Under the pieces are notes generated by a model. It made no database searches. It saw only the letters and a list, made by a program, of their open reading frames with translations, and was not told the origin of the DNA. The translations under genes were made by a program, and so were the position numbers. From Teredinibacter sp. KSP-S5-2 (GTDB lineage Bacteria; Pseudomonadota; Gammaproteobacteria; Pseudomonadales; Cellvibrionaceae): 64,000 nucleotides of DNA. This document shows, piece by piece, positions 46,663 through 56,816 of the stretch. Location of the stretch: the NCBI RefSeq assembly GCF_032773895.1, contig NZ_CP120416.1:4555001-4619000 (forward strand), read 5' to 3'. How positions within the stretch are numbered: position 1 is the first letter of the stretch; the number at the start of each line of letters is the position of its first letter.

Positions 46663-48151
46663 ATATCATCCTCTGACACCCGCAACGTTTTTTTGCCATA
46701 AATGCAAAATTAATGCATGTGATGCCTGTGTGGATACCGGCAATGTCTATAGTGATCCAAAATGCTTTATCTGCGGTAAGGAGATGGAGAGCCTGGGGGC
46801 AATGAATTACGCGGTACCCTTCTGGCGTCGTTTGGAAGAGACATTTCGTTACCCTTTTAATATACAAACTGGTTCTTTAATTATTATTACCGGCATACTG
46901 ACTGGCATTATCAGTTTCTTGCCTGGATTAATCGCTGTCATTGTGTCGTTTATTATCAGTGCGGCTCTGGTTAAGTACTCTTTTGACTGTCTGGAGCGAA
47001 CTTCCCGCGGAGATTTTACCCCACCACAATTAATAGATTCTTTGGAAGGTGGGCGGTTATTACTGCTGCAACTGGTGGTATTGATTATTCTTGTCACCGT
47101 CGCGGCTTTGTTTGCTATCAGCTTTTTGGGTAGTTTTATCGGTGGGATAATTGCATTTCTGTTGTTTGTGTCTTTGCCAGCTATGACCATTTCTCTGGCG
47201 ATTGAAGAAAATCTGCTTGAAGCATTAAACCCAGTGAAAACCTACTCCATGATTACCGCGATAGGTTTACCTTACGGCTTATTGCTGGGTTTCTTAATGA
47301 TTATGATGGGGTCATTGGAAGTTATTTCACAACTGTTCTCTATGGTGGAACCTGTCTCAGCCAGAATCCTGCAATCCTGCGCAGCGAATTATTACTGGGT
47401 GGTGGCCTTTCATATGATGGGCTATATGATTTTCGAAAACCAAAAGCACCTGGGCTTTTCTGCGAGAGAGTCTGATAATCAGGGGAACGCCAATAGAGGT
47501 GAACACGAAAACATTGCGGCAAATATTAGTGTCTACATAAAAGAAGGGATGCTTGATCAGGCATTCAAAAAATTTGAAGAGTTGATTAACAAATTTCCCA
47601 ATAACCAATCTTATCAGGATGATTTTTTTGAACTACTGGTTAAAAGTGGCAATAAAAAAACCTTAACCAGGTATTCAACGTTTTACCTTCGAGCCATCGC
47701 CAACGGCCCTATGCCAGAAAAACTGGGTATTGCATATAAGCGAATAGCACAAGTCATTCCAAATTACCTGCCTAGCTCACCGAGTCTGAGAGTGACTTTA
47801 GCCAAGGTGTTTTTTCAACGTGGGGAAGATAAAATCGCCATCGCTCAATTAAATGGACTGCATAAAGAATTTCCCGATTATGAATACTTGGCTGATGCCT
47901 ATCAGCTGTTAGCGGATATTTTGGCTAAACAACCGAGAATGCAGGACAAAGCAAAAGAGTGCCAGCAGTTTGCCACCAAGCTTAAGCGGAAAAAACAACA
48001 GGAAGAGGAAGAACGTAAGCGCCAGAAAACGGTGAAGACTAAAAAGGTTATCGATTCGTCGTTCGAAAACCTGCGTAACAGCTTGTCCAACGACAGTAAT
48101 AAAGGGGCATCACTCAGTGGCTTTGGCTTGGTGCCGAAAGACGAGGAATAA
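46649..48151 (+). CDS. Membrane protein with N-terminal B-box-like zinc finger and TPR-like tail
   Basis: A 500-residue protein. The N-terminus 'CKYHPLTPATFFCHKCKINACDACV' ... 'CFICGKEM' (about 4-46) is a B-box-like zinc-binding segment. Five or six membrane helices follow at about 70-270. The soluble C-terminal half has helical repeats (about 290-440) and a highly charged stretch 'KRKKQQEEEERKRQKTVKTKK'. It overlaps the upstream rhomboid gene. Together they look like a protease and adaptor pair; the function is not known to me. Confidence 0.75.
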   Translation: MDSCKYHPLTPATFFCHKCKINACDACVDTGNVYSDPKCFICGKEMESLGAMNYAVPFWRRLEETFRYPFNIQTGSLIIITGILTGIISFLPGLIAVIVSFIISAALVKYSFDCLERTSRGDFTPPQLIDSLEGGRLLLLQLVVLIILVTVAALFAISFLGSFIGGIIAFLLFVSLPAMTISLAIEENLLEALNPVKTYSMITAIGLPYGLLLGFLMIMMGSLEVISQLFSMVEPVSARILQSCAANYYWVVAFHMMGYMIFENQKHLGFSARESDNQGNANRGEHENIAANISVYIKEGMLDQAFKKFEELINKFPNNQSYQDDFFELLVKSGNKKTLTRYSTFYLRAIANGPMPEKLGIAYKRIAQVIPNYLPSSPSLRVTLAKVFFQRGEDKIAIAQLNGLHKEFPDYEYLADAYQLLADILAKQPRMQDKAKECQQFATKLKRKKQQEEEERKRQKTVKTKKVIDSSFENLRNSLSNDSNKGASLSGFGLVPKDEE

Positions 48152-48163
48152 ATTTAGAGAGTA

Positions 48164-49612
48164 CTATTTACGCCAGAAGGCCGGAGTAAACAAAACCAAC
48201 AATGTAAACACTTCTAACCGGCCAAGTAACATAGCGAAACATAACACCCATTTGGCGGTTGAGTTGATGTTGCCATAATGGGTGGATACTTCACCTAAGC
48301 CCGGGCCGAGGTTATTGATACAGGCACCGATGGCAGTAAACGCCGTCACGAAATCCAGGCCTGTGGCCAATAACACGACGCACATTGTCAAATACGACAC
48401 CACGTATACGGCAAAAAACCCCCACACCGCTTCAACAATCCGATCTGAAACTGATTTGGTACCAATCTTGATGGGAATAATCGCATTGGGGTGAATAAGG
48501 CGATAAATTTCGCGCATCCCTTGTTTAATCATAAGCAGTACGCGAATCATCTTGATACCGCCACCAGTCGATCCAGCACAGCCCCCCATAAAGGCAAACA
48601 TAAAGATCAAGAAAGGTAAAAAGCTAGGCCAGATAGAAAAGTCAGTTACTGCAAAGCCGGTTGTGGTCAGGATCGAAATTAATTCGAAGCTACCTTTAAT
48701 TAATGCCTCTTCTACCGGGTAGATATTTGTTGTCAATAAATAGCCGACACAAATAACCAGGCCTATGCCAATCATTGAAACATAGAATTTAAATTCCGGG
48801 TCTTTGAGGTAATGGGTTATGCCTTTGTCCCGCCAGGCAAAAAAGTGCAGCGCAAAGTTTACGCCGGATAACACCATAAAAAACATGCACACCAGATAGG
48901 TGCGAGAGTCGTTAAAGAAGCCCATGCTGGCATCGTGGGTCGAGAAGCCGCCAATCGCCACGGTGGAAAAAGAATGGGTTATCGCGTCGAAAGGAGTCAT
49001 CCCGGTCAGCCAGTATCCGAAGGCGCAGGCTATGGTTAGGCTGAGGTAAATGAAAAACAAGGCTTTTGCCGTTTCGGTAATCCTCGGTGTGAGCTTGCTG
49101 TCTTTCACCGGGCCGGGTGTTTCGGCGCGATATAACTGCATACCACCAATGCCCAGCATTGGGAGAACGGCTACTGCGATAACGATAATCCCGATGCCGC
49201 CAAGCCACTGGAGTTGCTGACGATAAAATAAAATTGAACGGGGAAGATAGTCGAGCCCCGTGAGTACGGTTGCTCCGGTTGTGGTTAACCCTGAAAGAGA
49301 TTCAAACATCGCATCAACCACGGACAGTTGAGTGGCTTCAGCAAGTAATAACGGCAGCGAACCGAAGAGTGCGAGCACCGTCCAAAAAAGAGACGTGACT
49401 AGAAAGCCGTCCCGAGTACGAAGTTCCTGCTTAATTTTATATACCGGCAGCCAAGCCAGCATGCCGGTAACAAAGGTGATAGCAAAGGCGATAACAAAAC
49501 TGTCCACCGCGCCATCGTCATACCAAAGGGAAACCAGAATGGGTGGAGCCAGGGTCAGGCTAAAAAGTGTTAGCAGAATTCCGAGAACTTTAAAGATAAC
49601 AGCGAAATGCAT
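48164..49612 (-). CDS. trkH: Trk-type potassium uptake channel subunit TrkH
   Basis: A 482-residue membrane channel with four repeated M1-P-M2 units. Selectivity-filter segments 'SGLTTTGATVLTG', 'STVAIGGFSTHDAS', 'ILTTTGFAVTDFS' and 'IGACINNLGPGLG' are visible. The loop 'AGSTGGGIKMIRVL' contacts the gate. It is downstream of trkA with a 33-base gap, forming a complete Trk potassium uptake system. Confidence 0.96.
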   Translation of the reverse strand: MHFAVIFKVLGILLTLFSLTLAPPILVSLWYDDGAVDSFVIAFAITFVTGMLAWLPVYKIKQELRTRDGFLVTSLFWTVLALFGSLPLLLAEATQLSVVDAMFESLSGLTTTGATVLTGLDYLPRSILFYRQQLQWLGGIGIIVIAVAVLPMLGIGGMQLYRAETPGPVKDSKLTPRITETAKALFFIYLSLTIACAFGYWLTGMTPFDAITHSFSTVAIGGFSTHDASMGFFNDSRTYLVCMFFMVLSGVNFALHFFAWRDKGITHYLKDPEFKFYVSMIGIGLVICVGYLLTTNIYPVEEALIKGSFELISILTTTGFAVTDFSIWPSFLPFLIFMFAFMGGCAGSTGGGIKMIRVLLMIKQGMREIYRLIHPNAIIPIKIGTKSVSDRIVEAVWGFFAVYVVSYLTMCVVLLATGLDFVTAFTAIGACINNLGPGLGEVSTHYGNINSTAKWVLCFAMLLGRLEVFTLLVLFTPAFWRK

Positions 49613-49645
49613 AGTGAACTGGCGCCCTGCGTTTTCTGAGCTCGG

Positions 49646-51118
49646 TTAGAAGAAAGTAAAGCCTACCTGGAACAGGCGCTCGATATCAGAAATAAACTTC
49701 TTGTTAATTACGAATAGAATCACATGGTCACCGGATTCAATAACGATATCGTCGTGAGCAATAATAACTTCGCGTTTTGGTGCTTCGCGAGTTGGAGCGC
49801 TGTTACGAATTCCCATCGCCAATTCAGGTGAACGCAGGATTTCGTTGGTGAGACTTTCAGGTGCTTCCTGAACTTCACGGACAATTGCGCCAATGGTTGC
49901 ACCTTCGGGCAGGTCGATATCCTCAATGGCCCGACCCACTACCTTCGAGGTTTTTTCATCGCCGTGTGCAATAACTTCAATGGCTTCGGCCGCACCCCGG
50001 CGAAGTGAGTGAACATTCACTATATCACCACGCCTTACATGGGTTAACAGGCTGCCGATTGTGGCCTGCTGCGGAGAGATCGCGATATCAATCTCGCCGC
50101 CTTGCACTAAATCGACATAGGCTGGATTACTGATTAACGTCAGCACTTTATGTGCACCCATCCGTTTGGCCAGCAGCGAGGACATAATATTGGCCTCGTC
50201 GGAGTTGGTTACCGCGAGGAATACATCAGTATCTTCAATATTTTCTTCCGCCAGTAAGTCCTGATCCGAGGCGCTGCCGTTAAGCACGGTCACATGATCC
50301 AGATGCTCAGATAAAAAGTCTGAGCGTTCACTGTTTAGCTCAATGACTTTAACGGAATAATCTTTTTCCAGACTTTTGGCGAGCTGAAAGCCAATATTGC
50401 CACCACCTGCGATAATAATGCGCTTATAAGGGCGGTCTAAGCGGCGCAGCTCTTTTACAACTGCGCGAATATCTTCCTTGGCGGCCAGGAAGAACACCTC
50501 ATCGTCGGCTTCAATCGCAGTCGAGCCAGTGGGCACAATCGCGCGATTGCGTCGGTAAATTGCGGCGACTCGTGTCTCCACCTTGGGGATATGCTTACGA
50601 ATATAACGCAGCTGTTGGCCCACTAGCGGCCCGCCGTAATAGGCCTTAACGGCAACCAGCTGTACCAAACCTCCTGCAAAATCGAGTACTTGCAGCGCGC
50701 CGGGTTGTTGTACCAAGCGGTATAGGTAATCGGACACCAGTTTTTCCGGACTGATAATCAGGTCAACCGGAATGGCGTCACGACGGAACAGTCCCTCGCA
50801 AGTTGCGTAAGACTGGGAACGAATTCGAGCGATTTTGGTGGGGGTGCGGAATAAGCTGTGAGCGATCTGGCAGGCAACCATATTGATTTCATCGTTACCT
50901 GTTACAGCAATCAGCATGTCTGCATCTTCGATTCCTGCTTTTACCAGAATCTCCGGGTTGGATGCGTGGCCAGAAACCACGCCCAGGTCGAACCTGTCAC
51001 GCAGCTCGCGGAGCTGAAGTTCCCGTGTGTCTACCACGGTGATATCGTTTGCTTCACTGGAAAGGTGGGCTGCTAAAGTGCCACCAACCCGACCTGCACC
51101 TAAGATTATAATTTTCAT
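49646..51118 (-). CDS. trkA: Trk potassium uptake regulator TrkA
   Basis: A 490-residue cytosolic NAD-binding gating subunit of the Trk channel. Two RCK_N Rossmann modules begin '[19 protein letters not shown]' and '[19 protein letters not shown]' (about 235), each followed by a TrkA_C domain. It is about 30 residues longer than E. coli TrkA (458). The extra residues lie in the second C-terminal domain ('[19 protein letters not shown]'). Partner of the adjacent TrkH. Confidence 0.97.
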   Translation of the reverse strand: MKIIILGAGRVGGTLAAHLSSEANDITVVDTRELQLRELRDRFDLGVVSGHASNPEILVKAGIEDADMLIAVTGNDEINMVACQIAHSLFRTPTKIARIRSQSYATCEGLFRRDAIPVDLIISPEKLVSDYLYRLVQQPGALQVLDFAGGLVQLVAVKAYYGGPLVGQQLRYIRKHIPKVETRVAAIYRRNRAIVPTGSTAIEADDEVFFLAAKEDIRAVVKELRRLDRPYKRIIIAGGGNIGFQLAKSLEKDYSVKVIELNSERSDFLSEHLDHVTVLNGSASDQDLLAEENIEDTDVFLAVTNSDEANIMSSLLAKRMGAHKVLTLISNPAYVDLVQGGEIDIAISPQQATIGSLLTHVRRGDIVNVHSLRRGAAEAIEVIAHGDEKTSKVVGRAIEDIDLPEGATIGAIVREVQEAPESLTNEILRSPELAMGIRNSAPTREAPKREVIIAHDDIVIESGDHVILFVINKKFISDIERLFQVGFTFF

Positions 51119-51158
51119 TAATCGTAACTTTGCTTTTCAGCCGGTTTATTTAATCGTA

Positions 51159-52496
51159 TTACTCGTCTTTCTGTATGCGCGCGTAATAAAAACCGTCATA
51201 TCCTTGGTTTTTGGGAAATAACTGTCGGCCATAAGGTCGTTTTATTCCCCATGCTTGATTATCGTCGAAAGCTAGCTCTTTAGCGTTTGTCGTTTGTGTT
51301 AAAAAACGCTCGATGAGTTTTTCGTTTTCCTGTGGGAGTATGGAACATGTTGCATACAGTAAAATTCCCCCGGGTTTTAACACCCCCCACATTGCTTCTA
51401 TCAAGGAAAATTGTAGCTCGGCAAGCTTATCAAGATCGTCAGGCCGGCGCAGCAGTTTTATATCCGGATGCCGGCGGATAACGCCGGTAGCAGAGCAGGG
51501 TGCGTCTAATAACACTCGGTCAAAAGGTACTTTATCCCACCACGAATCGAGATCCAGTGCGTTAGCACAAATTAATTGGTGATTAAGATCCCCAAGTTGT
51601 AAGCGGCTGATGTTCTCTTTTACCCTGCTTAATCGCGCTTCTTCCAAATCAATAGAAACCAATTCACTTATTTCCGAGCAGTGTTCCAGAATATGGGTGG
51701 ACTTTCCGCCCGGTGCGCAACAGGCATCCAGTACTCTGTTTTGTGGCTGGAGTTGGAGTAGTGGAGCACTGAGTTGGGCTGCCTCGTTTTGAACGCTGAA
51801 GAAGCCCTGGTCGTAACCGGGAAGTGATTTTATGTCTTGCTTGCTATCTATACGTATACAAGTATGCGAATACTTACTTTCCGAGTAGCTTACATCACGT
51901 GATGAAAGTGCTTCCAGGTAAGACTCTCGTGTAGTTTCCCGCAAATTTATTCGTATATGGATAGGGGGTTGCTGATTGTTGGCTTCCAATATTTGTTGCC
52001 AATGATCCGGCCAGCTCTTTTTAAGCTTGCCAATTAGCCACGCCGGATGATTGTAGATCGCTTCAAGATTTTCTTGTTGCTGCTCTACCTGTTCTTCTGG
52101 CTCGTGGGTACGTGTGGCCTGCCGAAGGACGCCGTTGACCAGCGCCTTGGCCCAGGTTTTTTTGAGCTTTGTGCTGGCGTTAACGGTCTCAGAAATAACT
52201 GCATGGTCAGGCACCCGCATGTTGAGCAACTGATGTAGACCTATAAGCAATAACGCTTTTACGTCAGCATCTTTGTTGCGTAACGGTTTGCCAAGCAGTT
52301 GGCTGAGTTGTGAGTCGAGAAGATAGTAGTTACGCAGTGTTCCGAAGCATAGCTCCTGAAATAAACTGCGTTCATTTTCCGCAATTTTGGTGCGATTAGT
52401 TTCGAACGTGCTGCTAAGAGAGGCACTTTGTCGCAATACTGGTGCCAGTGTTTTTGCCGCTATTGCTCGAACATTCACAGATTTGTGGTTACTCAA
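51159..52496 (-). CDS. rsmB: 16S rRNA (cytosine967-C5) methyltransferase RsmB (Sun)
   Basis: A 445-residue m5C methyltransferase. An N-terminal NusB-like domain (about 1-140) precedes the SAM domain with 'DACCAPGGKSTHILEHC' (about 255). The two catalytic cysteines lie in 'LDAPCSATGVIRRHPDIK' and 'LLYATCSILPQENE'. It follows fmt by three bases, the usual def-fmt-rsmB-trkA order. Confidence 0.97.
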   Translation of the reverse strand: MSNHKSVNVRAIAAKTLAPVLRQSASLSSTFETNRTKIAENERSLFQELCFGTLRNYYLLDSQLSQLLGKPLRNKDADVKALLLIGLHQLLNMRVPDHAVISETVNASTKLKKTWAKALVNGVLRQATRTHEPEEQVEQQQENLEAIYNHPAWLIGKLKKSWPDHWQQILEANNQQPPIHIRINLRETTRESYLEALSSRDVSYSESKYSHTCIRIDSKQDIKSLPGYDQGFFSVQNEAAQLSAPLLQLQPQNRVLDACCAPGGKSTHILEHCSEISELVSIDLEEARLSRVKENISRLQLGDLNHQLICANALDLDSWWDKVPFDRVLLDAPCSATGVIRRHPDIKLLRRPDDLDKLAELQFSLIEAMWGVLKPGGILLYATCSILPQENEKLIERFLTQTTNAKELAFDDNQAWGIKRPYGRQLFPKNQGYDGFYYARIQKDE

Positions 52497-52499
52497 CCG

Positions 52500-53468
52500 C
52501 TATTGCCCCAAATGAGAATGTTGTTGTAACAGCGACGAGAAGCCATTAAGAAATTGCTCAACTTCCATCGATTTTTTGCCGGGAAGTTGCAGTTCCAGGA
52601 GTCGAACGCTGCCACTACCGCATTGCACCTCAATGCTGCCCTCACGAATCGCAACTTTACCTGGGTCGGATTTGCCAGTTGTATCTGCAATCAGCGCCGC
52701 CCTTTGAATTCGCAAACGCTCGCCACCCAAAGTGGTGTAACAAACTGGAAAGGGGTTAAAGGCGCGGATCTTCCGTTCAATTTCGGGTGCGGGCAGAGAC
52801 CAATCAATCTCTGCTTCGGATTTTTCTATTTTTCGGGCGTATTGGAATTCGGTGTTCTCATATTCATCGGACTGTTTTTCTCCAATGACTTTTCCTTGAG
52901 ATAACTGTTCAAGGCAAGTGAGTAGGGCTTGAGGCCCCAACTCTGCGAGGCGCTGGTATAAGTCCCCACTGGTGTCAGTTGGAGAAATATCGCACTCGGC
53001 TTTTAATAGCATGTCACCGGTATCCAGGCCTATGTCCATTTGCATGATGGTGACACCGGTTTTTGTGTCTCCGTATTGAACGGCTCTTTGGATTGGGGCG
53101 GCGCCCCGCCATTTTGGAAGCAGCGAGCCGTGAACATTGAAGCAGCCAAATTTGGGGGTGTCTAACACGGCTTGAGGTAGAAGCAGTCCATAGGCCACGA
53201 CAATCATCAAATCCGGGTTAAGTTGCTTTAATTCTGCCTGCGCTTCTTCGGTTTTCAGAGATTCTGGCTGGAAAACCGGAATGCTGTGTTCCTCTGCCAG
53301 CTGCTTAACCGGGCTGGGTGTGAGTTTTTTTCCCCGACCAGCAGGGCGATCCGGTTGTGTGTATACGGCGAGAATATTATGCGGTGATTGCAGCAAGGCT
53401 TCGAGGTGCTTAGCTGCAAAATCTGGTGTACCCGCAAAAACAATATTGAGAGGTTGTGTGTGGCTCAT
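52500..53468 (-). CDS. fmt: Methionyl-tRNA formyltransferase
   Basis: A 322-residue enzyme that formylates initiator Met-tRNA. 'NIVFAGTPDFAAKHLEALL' starts the Rossmann domain. The active-site loop 'FNVHGSLLPKWRGAAPIQRA' (about 108) and 'TGVTIMQMDIGLDTGDML' are diagnostic. A C-terminal OB-fold domain binds tRNA. It lies 24 bases after def. Confidence 0.98.
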   Translation of the reverse strand: MSHTQPLNIVFAGTPDFAAKHLEALLQSPHNILAVYTQPDRPAGRGKKLTPSPVKQLAEEHSIPVFQPESLKTEEAQAELKQLNPDLMIVVAYGLLLPQAVLDTPKFGCFNVHGSLLPKWRGAAPIQRAVQYGDTKTGVTIMQMDIGLDTGDMLLKAECDISPTDTSGDLYQRLAELGPQALLTCLEQLSQGKVIGEKQSDEYENTEFQYARKIEKSEAEIDWSLPAPEIERKIRAFNPFPVCYTTLGGERLRIQRAALIADTTGKSDPGKVAIREGSIEVQCGSGSVRLLELQLPGKKSMEVEQFLNGFSSLLQQHSHLGQ

Positions 53469-53492
53469 TAAATGGTTTTTACCGAAGTTAGA

Positions 53493-54002
53493 TTATTTTT
53501 CCGCTAATTTATGCTGTTTTTCCAGCTTTTTGCGAATACGTGAACGCTTCATGTTGGACAGGTAATCCACAAAAAGCTTTCCGTCCAGGTGATCGGCCTC
53601 GTGCTGAATGCACACGGCCAGAAGCCCTTCTGGTTCGATTGTGAAAGTCTCTCCGTTGCGGTTGAGAGCAGTGACCCGCACATGCCTTGGACGAGTAACC
53701 TCTTCGTAGAATCCTGGCACGGACAAACAACCTTCTTCATAATCGAACAGGGTTTCGTCCAAAATTTCTATTTTGGGGTTGATGAATACCAGGGGCTCGG
53801 ATTTATCCTCGCTGGTATCAATGACCACCACACGTTTATGAACATTCACTTGTGTGGCGGCCAGTCCGACGCCGGGGGCGTCGTACATGGTTTCAAACAT
53901 GTCATCAATCAGCTGGCGAATGGAATCGTCAACTTCAGTAACAGGTTGCGCGACATTACGTAACCTGGGGTCGGGAAATTCAAGTATCTTGAGTATGGCC
54001 AT
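53493..54002 (-). CDS. def: Peptide deformylase
   Basis: A 169-residue metalloenzyme that removes the N-formyl group from new proteins. Motif 1 '[10 protein letters not shown]' (about 45), motif 2 'EEGCLSVPG' (metal Cys) and motif 3 '[12 protein letters not shown]' (HExxH-type, written H-E-A-D-H) are all intact. First gene of def-fmt-rsmB-trkA-trkH and divergent from the LysM gene. Confidence 0.98.
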   Translation of the reverse strand: MAILKILEFPDPRLRNVAQPVTEVDDSIRQLIDDMFETMYDAPGVGLAATQVNVHKRVVVIDTSEDKSEPLVFINPKIEILDETLFDYEEGCLSVPGFYEEVTRPRHVRVTALNRNGETFTIEPEGLLAVCIQHEADHLDGKLFVDYLSNMKRSRIRKKLEKQHKLAEK

Positions 54003-54201
54003 GGGGGAAATCTAATAATGTGACTAATTTATCTCGATTGTGGGACAAACTTATAGTAACTAGCTAAGTATCGCTGCTAACATTATGATCATACAGCAGT
54101 TATACTAAATCTCTTAGGCGAGTTACAGGCCGCCAGCAACTGGTTTCTAAGCTATTATAACGGTTATAGGTCGCTAGGCCGAACTGAACAGGACCCAAGC
54201 A

Positions 54202-55227
54202 ATGAAAAATCTCCTAACAGGCATTGTTGCTTTCACCCTTTCATCCATAGTGTTGGCTAGTGAGCCACAACTAAAAAGTGATGTTCCAGATAACTATACG
54301 GTGATCAAAGGAGATACACTTTGGGATATTTCCGGAAGATTCCTTCAAAACCCGTGGATGTGGCCAGAAATCTGGCATGTGAACACTCAGATAGAAAACC
54401 CTCACCTTATCTACCCTGGAGACGTTATTCGTCTTATCTATCTTGAAGGGCAACCCCGATTGACCCTGACCCGTGCCGATGGTGGCAGAACCTATAAGCT
54501 GAGCCCGCAGGTGCGTGAGCTTACTGCCGAAGAAGCTATCGAGACGATTCCACTTGATAAGATCAACAGCTTTTTATCCAAAAGTCGGGTAGTTGGCAAA
54601 CGTGATTTGGAAAGAGCACCGTATATTCTATCCGGAGCCGATGAGCACCTGGTTGTGGGTGCCGGCGATCAGGCCTATGCCAGAGGGACTTTCGAGGAAA
54701 CCTACACGGTGTATGGCGTTTACCGTGGTGGTGACAAATACATAGACCCAGAGACCAAAGAGTTTTTGGGGGTGCAGGCGTTTGATATTGGTACAGGTAC
54801 TCTGGTTTCCGTTGAAGGCGAAATCGGCACACTGGATATCACGCGAACAACTGAAGAAATTCGTATAGGCGACCGCTTGTTACGTCAGGAAGAGCGTCCA
54901 ATCGATTCTACTTTTTATCCATCTCCTCCCGCTGAAGACATTAAAGGTGTGATCCTTGCGGTAGAAGGTGGTGTAAGCCAAGTGGGTAAAATGGACGTCG
55001 TGGTCATAAACCGTGGTGAGCGTGAGGGGATGGTGCCTGGTAACGTTTTGGCTGTGTACAAGCGTGGTGGCAAAATCCGTGACCGCGTTTCCGGTGATAC
55101 CGTTAAACTCCCAGATGAGCGTGCGGGTTTAATGATGGTGTTTAAAACCTTTGAAAAAGTAAGCTTTGGTTTGGTTCTTGAAGCTAAGCAAGGCTTAAAA
55201 GTAGGTGACTTGATTCAAAACCCGTAG
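54202..55227 (+). CDS. Secreted LysM-domain protein
   Basis: A 341-residue exported protein. Signal peptide at about 1-19 ('LLTGIVAFTLSSIVLA'). One LysM domain is at about 32-82 ('YTVIKGDTLWDISGRFLQNPWMWPEIWHVN'), so it binds peptidoglycan. The remaining 250 residues are beta-rich with no enzyme motif seen. A LysM gene divergent from def and followed by dprA is conserved in Pseudomonas-like genomes. A possible cell-wall sensor or organiser; the role is not established here. Confidence 0.9.
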   Translation: MKNLLTGIVAFTLSSIVLASEPQLKSDVPDNYTVIKGDTLWDISGRFLQNPWMWPEIWHVNTQIENPHLIYPGDVIRLIYLEGQPRLTLTRADGGRTYKLSPQVRELTAEEAIETIPLDKINSFLSKSRVVGKRDLERAPYILSGADEHLVVGAGDQAYARGTFEETYTVYGVYRGGDKYIDPETKEFLGVQAFDIGTGTLVSVEGEIGTLDITRTTEEIRIGDRLLRQEERPIDSTFYPSPPAEDIKGVILAVEGGVSQVGKMDVVVINRGEREGMVPGNVLAVYKRGGKIRDRVSGDTVKLPDERAGLMMVFKTFEKVSFGLVLEAKQGLKVGDLIQNP

Positions 55228-55379
55228 GGCTTGCCTGCTGGGAATGAAGGCCACATGGATGTGGGTAAGGTAAGCCTGGGGCTGCCTTTCAATTATTCAC
55301 TCGACTTTTCCAATGCATCGATAGATACTCAAATACTGATGTTCATATCACTAACAGTATGATGTTCAAGGACGACACA

Positions 55380-56564
55380 ATGCTATCCCCTCTCGAATTA
55401 CAACTCTTCTTCAGCAGGCTACCGTCTGTTGGCACAGCAACCTACTGGAAGGTACTTGATCATGTCCCTGGCTTGAGTGCTTTTTTTGAGCTTTCACGAG
55501 ACAAACTGGAAGTGCTTATCCCGCAGGAAGCAGTTGATGCGGTTGAGGAATTTCAGCGGCTAGGTAAGGCTTCGAGTACTTTTAAGCAGATCGAAGCGGA
55601 TCTTGAATGGGCGGATAAGCTCAACGCAAAACTCATAGACTCCAGCAGTGAGCATTACCCTGAGTTATTGCGGGAAACAAAAAAACCACCTCCATTATTG
55701 TATGTTCTGGGTGATCCCAGTTGCCTTTCCTTCCCCCAGATTGCAGTCGTTGGCACCCGCAACCCCACTCCGGGTGGGCAGAGTAGCGCTTTTGAGTTTG
55801 CAGCCGAGCTGGCAAAACATGGTTTTACCATTACCAGCGGTTTGGCGCTGGGTATTGATACTGCCGCTCACACTGGTGCAGTTAGCGTCAATGGTCGAAC
55901 AATTGCTGTACTGGGAACTGGTGTGGATAAAATCTACCCTGCCAGAAACCGGGAGCTTGTGCAGCGCATCATTGAAAACGGTGGGGCGGTTATCAGTGAA
56001 TTCCCATTGGGTACTGAGGCTCTTCCTCAGAACTTTCCTCAACGAAATCGGGTGATCAGCGGTTTGAGCTATGGCACTTTAGTGATTGAAGCTGCGGTGA
56101 AAAGCGGTTCGCTGATTACGGCCAGGTATGCGGTACAACAGGATCGAGAAGTGTTTGCCTTGCCCGGTTCTGTTCATAATCCGCTTAGTCGGGGTTGTCA
56201 TCAGCTGATTAAAGAAGGGGCAAAACTGGTAGAAACAGCAATGGATGTGACCAGCGAGTTAAAGGGGTTTTTGTCCATGAGCTGGGAGCAAACTGGACGG
56301 ATGAGTGACTCGGTGGACTCCGATATTGTCGGGCAGCTCGTCACTAATGAGTCAGAAGATGTCGTACTTCAGCATTTAGGCTACGAAACCACCTCTATCG
56401 ATACATTGGTAGAGAGAACAGGTTTGTCCGTGGGCGATGTGATGTCAGCGCTGCTCACTATGGAGTTGAAAGGCTTTGTGGTAAATACTGGAGCGGGCTA
56501 TACGCGGCTTGAACAGTCGCAGGGGTTTATCAACTCGATGATTAAAAATGGTAAGCAAGGGTAG
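55380..56564 (+). CDS. dprA: DNA processing protein DprA (Smf)
   Basis: About 394 residues from the ATG at 55380 ('MLSPLELQLFF'); an ATG 21 bases upstream is an alternative. DprA protects incoming single-stranded DNA and loads RecA in natural transformation. The Rossmann-like core has 'VVGTRNPTPGG', 'TITSGLALGIDTAAHTGAV', 'AVLGTGVDKIYPARN' and 'RNRVISGLSYGTLVIEA'. A winged-helix DprA C-terminal domain covers about 330-380. A hairpin terminator overlaps its stop. Confidence 0.95.
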   Translation: MLSPLELQLFFSRLPSVGTATYWKVLDHVPGLSAFFELSRDKLEVLIPQEAVDAVEEFQRLGKASSTFKQIEADLEWADKLNAKLIDSSSEHYPELLRETKKPPPLLYVLGDPSCLSFPQIAVVGTRNPTPGGQSSAFEFAAELAKHGFTITSGLALGIDTAAHTGAVSVNGRTIAVLGTGVDKIYPARNRELVQRIIENGGAVISEFPLGTEALPQNFPQRNRVISGLSYGTLVIEAAVKSGSLITARYAVQQDREVFALPGSVHNPLSRGCHQLIKEGAKLVETAMDVTSELKGFLSMSWEQTGRMSDSVDSDIVGQLVTNESEDVVLQHLGYETTSIDTLVERTGLSVGDVMSALLTMELKGFVVNTGAGYTRLEQSQGFINSMIKNGKQG

Positions 56565-56583
56565 GTCTAAGCCCTTGTTTTTG
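56553..56583 (+). terminator. Rho-independent terminator at the end of dprA
   Basis: AAGCAAGGG pairs with CCCTTGTTT across a ten-base loop, followed by TTTTTG. The stem includes the dprA stop codon region. Confidence 0.65.
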
Positions 56584-56816
56584 AACTGGTTACATATTTC
56601 ACCAGAGGTTATTTGGTCAGGGCTATTGAATCTGATTGCTCCCTCTTCTTTCCATCATCTAGCAAAAACCTAGCAATCTGGCGGCGCAAATTTTCGATAT
56701 AACAGATAAGATAACGCACCAAAGCGGGTAATTTCGGTGTTAAGAAGCTTTGACGCGATATTAGCCAAAAAAACACTTCCTCAAGTAAACTGATTAAAAG
56801 CATATATAGAAACGAT

